NCBI GenBank assembly: GCA_030867875.1
Contig: JAOWCC010000912.1
Coordinates: 1 to 64,000 of the forward strand
Length of the DNA stretch: 64,000 nt
From: Actinernus sp. WN-2022
Taxonomy: Eukaryota; Cnidaria; Anthozoa; Actiniaria; Actinernidae
Direction of reading: 5' to 3'
Numbering within the stretch: the stretch's first letter is position 1; every line of letters starts with the position of its first letter. Position numbers and translations under genes: made by a program. Below the pieces are notes generated by a model. That model was not told the DNA's origin. It did not search any database and was given only the letters and a program-made list of their open reading frames with translations. Positions 49,545 through 59,589 of this stretch are shown here, piece by piece.

Positions 49545-51054
49545 CTATTTAGAAAAATGTCTAATTGCAATTAACAGTTTTTCCCATTTCTTAAGGTGTT
49601 CCAGGGTTTTGTTCCTTGATTTTGCTACGTTGGATTCAATTTTCTCAAAATACACTAAAGAGTTTATAAATAGAGCTAATGTAGGGATTTTTCTTTTCTC
49701 TCTTGCTTTATATAAAGCTAATTTATACATTAAGATAATAAAGTTCTGTGGCTGTTCGTTTACCCCTAATATGATATTTACAAGATTCGATGGTGGTAGA
49801 TTTATATCGTGCTTTCCTAACCAAGTTCGTAATTCAAAATATAATTTTTTGGCCTCTATACATTCTACAAATAAATGATCTATTGTTTCTTGGTTAATTA
49901 AACAAAAAGAGCAACGTGAACACTCAATTAATTTAAAACGAAATAAATCAAAATTAAGATAAAGGCAGTTGTTCAAAATTCTATATTGAAAATATCGTGA
50001 ATAAGAATCAATCGTTGTTGAATATATACGCCTATAAATCTCTTCCCAACTTAATGGGCTCTCAGGCTTTAATCGATTTATAATATTTATTTGGGAGGTA
50101 GGTGACTTAAACTTCGCACCAATTAAACATTTGTAAATTTCTTTTGAGTTCTCAACATTTTCTATATCAAACGACTTTTGCACAAGTTTTAAGTATTTTT
50201 TTCCTATATCTATAGTGCCCTCTATTATACCTATATTTTTGACTACTACTTTCCATTTTCTTGGTATGGAGTGTACTAAACCTGCCCAATGAAAGAAATC
50301 CTTAGCTTGGAGGCCTTTCCTCTCTACCATTTCCCATTTAAATTCATCAGATTCATTCAATAGGTCTACTATTCTATTAATATTGAGTTGCGAAAAAGTC
50401 TTAAAAAAGACTGATTTATTATCAATTTTAATATATCTATTATTCCATAAAGATTGTTGCAAAATATCAGAAATATCTATTACTTCTACCCTAGCAAACT
50501 CGCTGGAATACACTGGAAATTATTGTTATAATGTAATACCTTGTTGTAAGTAAAATAAATACCTAATATTTTAACTCCTTGTTTCTCAAAATCTACCCAT
50601 TTAAAATCCTTAAACTTTCCCTCTTCCACAATTTCTTTCTCTATCCATCCTATTTCCGATTTTTTTACATTTATCTTTAAAGATGAAAACACTCTAAATA
50701 GATCTAACATTTCTAACGTTTTCTCTAGCGAGGTAGTATTTCTTAAAAAGAAAGTTGTATCATCGGCAAATATTACAAACTTCCGAACATTACCTTCTAA
50801 TTCCACTCCCTGTATTTCTTTACAATTTCTTATCATCAAAGCCATTATTTCTAAAACTGTTTTGTACCTTTTTTAATTGCGAACAAGTCAGTATATGTAC
50901 CATTATTTGAAACACACGCTTGATTATCCTCTAAAAGAACTTGTATCCATTTTATAAATCCCTCACCAAAACCATAACTTTTCAAAACTGCAAATATAAA
51001 AGGATGCTCTATCGAATCAAAGGCTTTTTCAAAATCTGCTGCAAACATAATCAA
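49545..51054 (-). pseudogene. L1/Tx1-like LINE ORF2 remnant
   Basis: Three frames read on the minus strand: FAADFEKAFDSIEHPFIF (RT motif A) at 50851-51054; FVIFADDTTFFL (motif C) and the thumb at 50486-50845; and the C-terminal region at 49545-50513 with the zinc knuckle CSRCSFCLINQETIDHLFVE. Frames break near 50850 and 50500. The last frame ends HFSK-stop exactly at the Polinton border. Confidence 0.85.
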
Positions 51055-51075
51055 GGGGAGACAAGTTAGCTCCTA

Positions 51076-51840
51076 GTTATTTAACCAGTCATTATCCGTT
51101 AACTTTGCTTCTAGGGCAACTTATAGTCTTCGAGGTAATGAGTATCTTATGATTCCTTATGCTCGCACTGAACGATTTAAAAAAATCCTTTTTAATTTCT
51201 TCTGCTAGTCTATGAAATAGGGTACCTAGGGATGTTTGTTTCTCTTCTAGCCTCGTTCAATTTAAAACTAATGTTGCAAAGTGGCATAATTATCCTGTTC
51301 GTAACAATTTGTATTATGTCGGCGATCGCTATTTAGCTGTTTTGCATACTCGTTTAAGGCTGGGTAATTCTACTTTAAATTACGATCTCTATCTTAAGAA
51401 ATGCATTCCTTTACCCTCCTGTCACTGCGGTTTTCCTAGGGAAACTATTGATCATTTTTTTCTTGATTGTGACCGATATGCTGCCCATCGAGACTGCCTG
51501 CTTACCTCCGCTGCTCAGCTTGTTGGTAATGAAAGATGGTCAAACGCATCTAGATGGACTTATTTGCATTGGCTTTTATATGGTTTTCCTGAGGTTTCTT
51601 TTCTAACTAATACTTCCTTTTTTTAAGTGTTCACAAGTTTTTAGCCGATTGTAAACGTTTTTCAAAGTTTCAATAGTGTTTGCCCACCTTTCATTTCATT
51701 CTTTTCAATTTCTTTTATTTGTACGGTATATTGTTCGTATCCTCAGTTTGATTACCATGTAACGGATAAGCAAAAGCTCCCTAGATAAGCATCATTGCTT
51801 TTGGAGTAATTGCTTCAAATATTGTTTAAATAAAAAAAAA
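51076..51840 (+). pseudogene. LINE C-terminal region (split element, part 3)
   Basis: It resumes the (+) LINE cut at 32670. Frames include NRVPRDVCFSSSLVQFK and LAVLHTRLRLGNSTLNYDLY, and the zinc knuckle CHCGFPRETIDHFFLDC, ending near 51627. A 3' UTR follows and ends in poly(A) at about 51831. Confidence 0.8.
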
Positions 51841-51844
51841 GGTT

Positions 51845-53456
51845 TATGTACACGTTCGTACAAAGCTCTAAATAAAATAATGTCTGTCTGTCTGTCTGAG
51901 ACAGAAGTCATCAATGAAAATGTCTCAGAATTCATCATCCCCCCCCCCCCCCATCCCCCCTCCCCCGCGCCAGTTTTCCCCAATTTTGAGGACCTACCTA
52001 TGCCCCAGCATTTAAGCATTAATTAGCTTTTCTATAATTCAGGTTGATTTGTCCTATGAAATAATTACGGTACATACATTGTACGTGTGAATATTTTTTT
52101 TTATTGTTTCCATTTATATTGAATTAGATAATTTAAATATTTCCACATGTGTAATGTAGGTGCACAGAATCAACTAATGCACCTATCATCAGCAACTAAT
52201 GCACCTATCAGACCCCAGGACGATCAAGGGGATTGCAAAAAGGGTGGAACAAACTTGACTATTTTCCCCAGGGGTGGAGAAATCGTATTAGTCAAAGTCC
52301 CCTGGGTCACGTTTTCCTTAAACAGAAAATCCCTCTTATGTGATATTATAATCTTACAAATTCCCCCTCCCTTACCTTGGAACTTCGAACAAAGTCAAGC
52401 ATTTTCCCCTACCCAGGGGCAATACTTACATTCAATCTCCTTTTATTCCCCAACTTATCCCCCTAGTCGGCATGGGAGTCTATCCATGGAGGAAGCTGGT
52501 GATAAGTGCATAAGAAAGGTATTTTGAAAATAAATTATTTGCTTTAAAAAGTTGTGAATAGCTCTTGTTTGCCTCTCATTTGTCTCACTAGCCGACCTCA
52601 AGACAATTTTTGAGCTGGCTTTCCAGGGGTATCCCCTGTAGCACTACCGTGACCTCCCTGCTGGGCTTGTAATTATTCTGTCATCTGTTAAAATAATTAA
52701 ATGAATAAAAATTGAGGTAATAGCTGACATGTAGTGACATTTGAATAATAGTAGCAGTTCTGTTTAGGAAGCAACTGCAGAATACAATGCCACTTTGCTC
52801 AGTATAATTCCTTTTCTCAAATTTTCATACAAACCTTCTAAACTGAACCCCTAAATAAAAATAAATAAAAAATTCAACCCAAAATGATTCATAGAACGAG
52901 ACTAAATACACCTGAATTATAATGAAGAATTTAGCGAAGTTTTCAAGTATCTTTTTAAGTGGCACTGCAGTGGTGTTGTATTATGCAGTTTAGCCTAATC
53001 GCCAAAATTTTTGCAAATTCAAGTCAAAAATTCAGATCGAAGATAGGTGGCGCTTAGAGGCGCTTTTACACAGTTTTAATCATACACATTTTGGGAATGA
53101 TTTCCCAACTTTAGAGGAAGATTCGTCGATTGGTTTTGTCAAAGTTGCCAAGTCTCTAATGCGTGCTTTTAAGAAACTCATTCACATTGAGAAGTAATAA
53201 TTTCTACCGTAAAATATAGGGCTAAAAGTATTATAAACACCACCAAAATGACTAGATGATCAAGATAAATCGATACTTCTAATTTCTATTCATGTTAAAA
53301 TATGTGACGAAACGTAGAAGAAAAACTCATGACCAGCGTTTGACTTACCGCCAATTGAAATGACACTTTCCACAGTTGATTCGCCGCCATCTTGAAAACT
53401 TGACTTTTTTGGAAAAATAATGCTTTGCGGTCGTAGCGCCAGCACCACCTGGTTTG
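51845..53456. other. Intergenic stretch, no gene seen
   Basis: A poly-C run lies near 51941-51970. A plus-strand frame at 52147-52527 looks like translated low-complexity proline-rich DNA and has no domain. Nothing else stands out. Confidence 0.5.
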
Positions 53457-53789
53457 TTACATAGCCATAAGTTTTTCAGACACAACGCACGCTCTCATTG
53501 GCTGATTCAGGGTCACGTGGCAGTCATCAAAATCCAATGTTTCCCGCGCGGGCAACAATAGCCCACTTCCGCGATATGCTTTACTTGTCACGCACAAAGG
53601 TTTCAATGCGAGGCTCCGTGCTAAATTAAATTTATTCTTTACACAGAGAAAAGAAGAAATTTAATTTAGCACGGAGCCTCGTATTGAAACCTTTGTGCGT
53701 GACAAGTAAAGCATATCGCGGAAGTGGGCTATTCATCAATTGTTGCCCGCCACGTGATCACATCGTGATGTGTCGCGCGCCACTAATAA
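53457..53789. mobile_element. Long-TIR element (copy B), left half
   Basis: Matches copy A (26834-27585): TTACATAGCCATAAG, CAGACACAACGCACGC, CAAAATCCAATGT and the GGCAACAA...ATTGTTGCCCGCCACGTG core. A different palindrome is nested at 53559-53731. The copy breaks off at GCGCGCCAC where the LINE tail begins. Confidence 0.75.
53559..53731. repeat. Nested palindromic element, 173 bp
   Basis: Arms of about 80 bp (TAGCCCACTTCCGCGATATG at left, CATATCGCGGAAGTGGGCTA at right) around a short loop near 53645. It lies in the middle of the GGCAACAA/TTCATCAATTG core of copy B. Confidence 0.85.
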
Positions 53790-56130
53790 TAATATAATAA
53801 TAATAATAATAATATTTTGACAGGAAAGCTCCACTCACAATTTGTGATTTTCAGGGAGGTCCTGTATTAAAAATATATATTTCACTAATATATGGAAAAC
53901 AGGAAAGTTAAATGGTGGAAATAAAATAGAAATAGAACAAGGATTATTATGAAATTAAGTTATGTGCCAGTAAGATTTAAAAATTGATAATGTAGTTGAT
54001 TGTATAACTTCAGAGTCTAAAGAGTTCCAGTCTAATAGTGCATGGTAGGTAAACTTCTGCTGTCCCCAATTCCTACGTGCGAATGGTAAATGTAGATTGT
54101 GCTGACGGCGTGTATTATATGTATGAAAGTCGTGATTCTTCTTTAATTTAAAGTTGAAGTCCACCATGCTATTTAAGCATTTGAAGATAGTAATACAGCG
54201 ATGATAGCGCCGTCGAAGGTACAGTGGTTTCCAGTTTAATAGTTCGAGTACTTGAGATGCAGAAGAGCTTGAGGGAAAGTCGAGCATAAGTCGAGCAGCA
54301 TTATTCTGAAGAACTTGAAGGTGATCCATGAGGACGGTATTATTCTTATCTCCCCAGACGATATCGGCATAGTCAAGTAAGGGAAGGACAAGAGATTTAT
54401 AGAGAGTTAGCCGCGCATGCAAGGGCAGCAAATGCTTTACCCGGCGGATGATGCCAAGACGTTGATTGACTTTATTACTGACTCTATCCACGTGTTCTGA
54501 CCAACTCATGTTCTGACTGACTGTCACTCCTAAATATTTAAAAGAGTCAGTTCGGTCAAGAGCAGAGCCATTTATGGTCAGTGAAACCTCTCTGAAATCC
54601 TTGAGCTTGCGTGCGCTGCCATAAATTATGACATATGGACAGAAGATCAGCGTTCAATTTATCTTTAAGTTCCTGGGCATTAGTCGAAGAGCAGTAAATT
54701 ACTGTATCGTCAGCATAGAGGGACACCTCGCAGTAATTAACACATGAGGGTAAGTTATTTACATAAACAAGTAACAGTAGTGGTCCTAAGACGCTTCCTT
54801 GAGGGACTCCGACAGGAACTTTCTTGGCAGAGGAAGAGACATTTGCCAAGTTGGTGATTTGGCTTCTGTTAAATAGATAGGACTTGAACCAGTTGACACT
54901 TGTGTCAGAAAAGCCAGCTGTTACTAGTTTATTGAAGAGAATAGTATGGTCAACAGTGTCAAACGCTTTTGACAAGTCCAGGAAAACAGCACCGGTTACT
55001 AGACCACTGTCCATATTCCCAAGGATAGTATCGGTGAAATGGGTAATAGCGATCTCTGTTGAGAGTTTAGGTCTGAAGCCAAACTGCCTGGGTGTAAGGA
55101 TCTTTTCTTCCATAAGGTAATTATATACTTGTGCATGGACTGCCTTCTCAAGGATCTTACTAACTGTCGGGAGGATTGTAATCGGCCTGTAATTGTTGGC
55201 GTTGCTTCGATCACCAGATTTGAAGAGAGCTGTTACTTTACCAAATTTCCAGATAGAAGGGAATGTAGAAGACTCAAGTGAGCGATTGAATATCTTGGTC
55301 AAAGCAGGAGTTATGACGCTTGCAGAGTCTTTCAGCAGTCTGGCGCTAATGCGATCAAGGCCAATTGATTTATTTATCTTGAGCATTTTTAGTTGTCTAT
55401 GCACAAAATTTTCTTCAATTGAAATGAAGACAAAGTTTCGAGACCTTGCGATAGATTCACCAGAAGGGGGTCGTGGATAGAAAAAATCAAGGCTTGCTTT
55501 TATTTTAGCAGCCAATTTAGATCCTACTGTTGAAAAATGATTATTTAAAACTTCAGCAATCGACTTTGAGTCAGTATGTGGTACGCCATCGACTTCAATA
55601 CATGAAGGGATTGAGGATGTCTTTCGCGAAGTAATTTCGTTCAGTGTTTTCCATAGTTCACCGTTATTTCCCCTGTTCCTAGTAATAAGGTTTAAATAGT
55701 AATCAGCTTTGCATTTTTTGACCAGGTTGTTTACGTAGGATTTTATCTTTTTGTACATGGACCAATGGAATGACGATTTTGATTTAATGGCCTTCCGGTG
55801 GTGGTAATCTCGGTCTTGCATGGCGTTGCATAACTCTGAATTCATCCAGGGCACGTGTATACCCTTGATTCTAGATTTTTTAATTGGAGCATGTCGATTG
55901 GCTGTATCCGTAAATAGTTGGTTCCAAGTTTCAACTGCACTATTGGTGTCCAATTGCTCGTCGACGACATTCCAACATATGTCTCTGAGTTCACTCAGGA
56001 ACGACTCCCTTGAGTAGTGCTTGTACGATCGATACTCTATAACCCTGCAAGGGGCCCGAGGAACACCCGCTTTGATGACACAGTAAATGAGTGAGTGATC
56101 ACTCAAATCTATGTGAATAACTCCAGAATC
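53790..56130 (-). mobile_element. 5'-truncated LINE (Jockey/CR1-type)
   Basis: The minus-strand non-LTR element starts in the last part of the endonuclease (SDHSLIYCVIK at 56106) and ends in an (AAT)n-type tail at about 53790-53815, a microsatellite 3' end like that of CR1/L2-type LINEs. Confidence 0.8.
53955..56106 (-). pseudogene. LINE endonuclease end, RT and C-terminal domain, broken once
   Basis: The 516-codon frame (54556-56106) contains the RT blocks GKVTALFKSGDRSNANNYRP, ITILPTVSKILEKAVHAQVY, RQFGFRPKLSTE, VFLDLSKAFDTVDHTILFNK (motif A), GVPQGSVLGPLLLLVYVNNL and LYADDTVIY (motif C). After DLLSICHN the frame is lost near 54640, with about 30 residues apparently deleted. It resumes in another frame with the thumb and C-terminal region (53955-54527, LGIIRRVKHLLPLHARLTLY). 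This is the best preserved LINE in the window but is not active. Confidence 0.88.
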
Positions 56131-56134
56131 GACT

Positions 56135-56460
56135 ATCCCTTACCAACATGCCTGATATGGGCCATATATGGCCCTTGTATGGGTTTTGTATGGGCCCATT
56201 CAAGTTCCATATATGGGTATGTGATGGGTTGTGCATGGGATTTGTATGGGCCATATGATTCCCATATATGGGTTACATGCTGTCTAAATGGCAATATTTT
56301 CAAACCCATATATGGTCCATATCTGGTCCATACATTGCCCATATAAAAGTAAATGGGAAAAGTATGGATTTGTCTAAAATCCAGATGGTTCCCATATATG
56401 GCCATATGGTTTTCATATATGGGGGAGTATATGGGTAAGATTAATTATTTCTAATATTTA
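56135..56460. repeat. CATATGGG-type degenerate satellite
   Basis: Dense repetition of CCATATATGGG, ATGGGTTTTGTATGGG and similar 8-12-bp motifs on both strands, with many small palindromes (CATATATG). Confidence 0.85.
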
Positions 56461-56479
56461 GGGCTGGGTAATACATGGG

Positions 56480-57070
56480 TTGTGAATGGGAATACTATGG
56501 GTAGCATATGGGATAAGCGTGGGAGTGATATGGTGAATATATGGGAGAAGCCATTGTCCCAGACTTTTCCCATATAAAAACCACACACTTGCCATACGTT
56601 TCCCATATAAATGCCATATGAAACCTGTACCATTTACATAGTATACCCATACAATTTCCATTCTATTCCCATTCCTTGCAAATTTACCCATATCATTACC
56701 ATATCTTACCCATAACCTTTGCCATGATACCCATGCCTTTACCATACACCACCCATGTCATTACCATATATCCTCCATACAATACCCATGTCATTACCAT
56801 ACAATGCCCATGGCATTACCATACAGTTCCCATGTCATTACCATACACTTTCCATGTCATTACCATACACTTCCCATGTCATTACCGTACACTTCCCATG
56901 TCATTACCATACACTACCCATGTCATTACCATACAATACCCATGTCATTACCATACAGTTCCCATGTCATTACCATACAGTTCCCATACCCACATCATTA
57001 CCATACATTATCCATACAATACCCAATGTCATTACCATACACCTGCCATACAAAATCCATGTCATGATGC
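56480..57070. repeat. Minisatellite, about 23-bp unit
   Basis: About 15 copies of CATGTCATTACCATACA plus 5-6 bases (TTCCC, CTTCC, ATACC). It grades at its left into the CATATGGG-type block, whose complement (CCCATA) resembles part of the unit. Confidence 0.9.
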
Positions 57071-57074
57071 AGTA

Positions 57075-57780
57075 ACATACAAAAATGTACCCATGATATC
57101 CATAAATTGTTTTGATTCCCACCCCCAGTATACTCTAGCAGATGTGCAATGTACCTAATCCTTTGCTATACAAGTACATGCAGTTGCCATGTCTTAATTC
57201 ATATAAATATTAGAACTCTCAACCATAATTCAATTAACAATGTCTTTATTTGCATTGATGCCATTGTATAAACACATACATGTAGATGTCTAACATGTAT
57301 TACACAGAAGAATATTATTATAAATTGATATGAGTGCATCAAACTACTATATTTAAAGTTTGTGACATACATGTACAGTACGTTTTATATTTTCAACAGC
57401 AAATATACAAAGTACTGTTGTTCTAAACACTGTTACAATCTTGTACCAAGCATTATTTTCGTTGGTATTTAATACACAAGTTGCATGTGCCATTTTCCGT
57501 GATTATAAGCATGCAGGCAGTTACTTTAAAATGTGTTTAATTTATGAATTAAGCCTCTTGTACTAGATAATAAGTTATTATGACTTATTAATATTGATTT
57601 GAAGAAGATCTAACATGTCTATAATTGTATATAAATCGAATCTACTGTATGTTGGAAAGAACCATATACATGTAGCTTTATTATGCTTAAATTAACAGAC
57701 TTGATGATCTTGCATGCTTTCTATGATAAGTGTGATAATGTAGTTGACTCAGGGCTAATTCCCTCACTAACTTCATATAC
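57075..57780. other. Intergenic stretch, no gene seen
   Basis: AT-rich with several TACATGTA motifs, a common short palindrome in this DNA. No frames of interest. Confidence 0.5.
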
Positions 57781-57786
57781 ATGTAC

Positions 57787-58590
57787 CAGGGCTAAAAATA
57801 ACGGCCGGTCTTTCGCCGGTCATGATGACCAGTCAAATTCAGTTTAGCTCGGTCATACCTCATTTCTGTCCGGTCAAAACTCAAATATGTACAAATTATG
57901 TATTCATACCTGTGTGTGGGCCATCGGACGTTGACTAACGATCAAACGGACAATTTAAAACACAACATAACTACTGTGAGATAGAATGGTATGTTTTACT
58001 TTTTGGTGTGGCGTTAACTGTTATCGAGGCGAGTTGCGATCGCTTTTTGGCTCGCCGCCATATTGAATTAATTAGAGGAAGCTAAACTTAACGCCACATG
58101 CTGTATTAAACACTCTACAAATTGTTTTTCTTCAAAGTTAAACGCTTTCTGATGCCAAACTTTTGTTTAATCTAATTCAGTTATGTTTTTAAATGCTGTG
58201 GTACAGGTTTTCATTCCATGTTCACAGGAAAAGGAGTGATTTATTAAGAAAAGTATTGTTTTGTGCAACCTAATAAAGTAACGACCTAACTTGACGTGTC
58301 ATAGCACAAATCATGTTACGCTTCGATTCACCCGTATCAAGCGATCATACTTTAATTACAAGCGACCGCAACTCCCAAATCTTATTATTCTGACAGCTCA
58401 GTCTCGCTGTTGTTTACTCGGTGATAATTGACCACAGCCAGCCATAAAGGGATTATTTCTCTGAATTTTGTTGCGGTTCCTAAACAGTGAATGTGACCGG
58501 TCAAAATGACCGGCAAGGCAAAGATTTGACCGGACAACTTCGGATTCTGGCCGGACATTGTCCGTTGACCGGCCGTTATTTTTAGCCCTG
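57787..58590. mobile_element. hAT-like non-autonomous element, 804 bp
   Basis: Ends CAGGGCTAAAAATAACGGCC and GGCCGTTATTTTTAGCCCTG are perfect inverted repeats, with further subterminal GACCGGTCAAA motifs. Both sides are flanked by ATGTAC (57781-57786, 58591-58596). The CAGGGCT end resembles hAT elements, though hAT usually makes 8-bp duplications; here only 6 bp match. No transposase frame. Confidence 0.8.
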
Positions 58591-58672
58591 ATGTACATGT
58601 ATCTGCAGCCATTATAGTTCACCAGGAAATTCTCTCCAATTCTGATTGGATATTGATCAAATGATGGGCAGG

Positions 58673-59584
58673 CACTATTATACAAATAGAGTGTGTCCAT
58701 CAAGGAACCTTTATACATGAACAATTAAGTAGTGCATCTGTTGAGGAACTATCGGCTATTAGTGTATACCACACCAGTGAATAGTGCTCTTCGCACGCTC
58801 TGATTGGCTAATTAAACATATTCAGCTCCGAGCGAAGCAGTGATCACCTTACACAAGTTTTTGTCCAATTGACAGAAAATAATATAACTATTTGGTGCTG
58901 ACTATTCACTAATGTGTGGTATATATTTATTACTAAAACAAGTGGCTCACTTTGGTGAATAATTGTTAAATAGTTTCCACCAACTATAAGTCTGAGGACG
59001 CAGTTCAAGGGCTTATAAAATTATGCTAGTTTTAAGAACATCAAATTTCCAAGGGAAACTATCAGCCAATAGTTCGGAGACAGACACACTATTTGTCATT
59101 ATTGTACATTACAAAATTCTCTTCTGCCCTCAGGGTATAGTGACGTGCTACCACCTGTTATAGTTCACCACAACATTTTGGTGCACACTCTGTCTAAAAC
59201 CGATCACTAGACGTGATAGCTGTCGTCCATGGATGCAAACTATAAGGCGTTATAGTTCACCAGAAAATTTTGGCACTCACTCACAATAAGCTAAAAGTGA
59301 TCATGTGACGTCATAGTTATCATCCGTGGATGCGAACTATCAGTGCCTGCTGAGAGCGGAAGACGATTTTGTGATGTCAACTATAACGACAAACAGACTG
59401 GGTTTGTCTTGGAACTATCGGCTGATAGTTTCCTTTGGAAATTTGATGTTCTTAAAACTAGCATATAAGCCCTCGAACTTTGTCCTCTGGCTTACATGTA
59501 TATCTGTTTTAAGAACATCAAATTTCCACAGGCAACTATCAGCCGATAGTTCCTCGACGGACACACTCTATTTGTATAATAGTG
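58673..59584. mobile_element. Inverted-repeat element with nested repeat, 912 bp
   Basis: Ends CACTATTATACAAATAGAGT and ACTCTATTTGTATAATAGTG are inverted repeats. The motif AACTATCRGCYRATAGTT and the phrase AACATCAAATTTCCA occur several times inside. A smaller inverted pair (GTGTATACCACACCAGTGAA at 58761; TTCACTAATGTGTGGTATAT near 58905) suggests a second element nested within. Confidence 0.75.
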
Positions 59585-59589
59585 TCCAC

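Larger units (their letters stand above)
32671..51062 (-). mobile_element. L1/Tx1-like LINE, 5'-truncated, split by the Polinton
   Basis: The minus-strand LINE occupies 32671-32832 (3' end: AATAAA-type signal then poly(A), seen as poly(T) at about 32681) and 49545-51062. It is flanked by a perfect 13-bp target duplication, AAGTTAGCTCCTA, at 32658-32670 and 51063-51075. The body starts at RT motif A and lacks the endonuclease, a normal result of incomplete reverse transcription. The Polinton lies exactly at its stop codon. Confidence 0.85.

Noticed and set aside
52147..52527. 126-codon plus-strand frame
   Set aside because: Proline-rich, low-complexity composition, no domain, no splice or promoter context.
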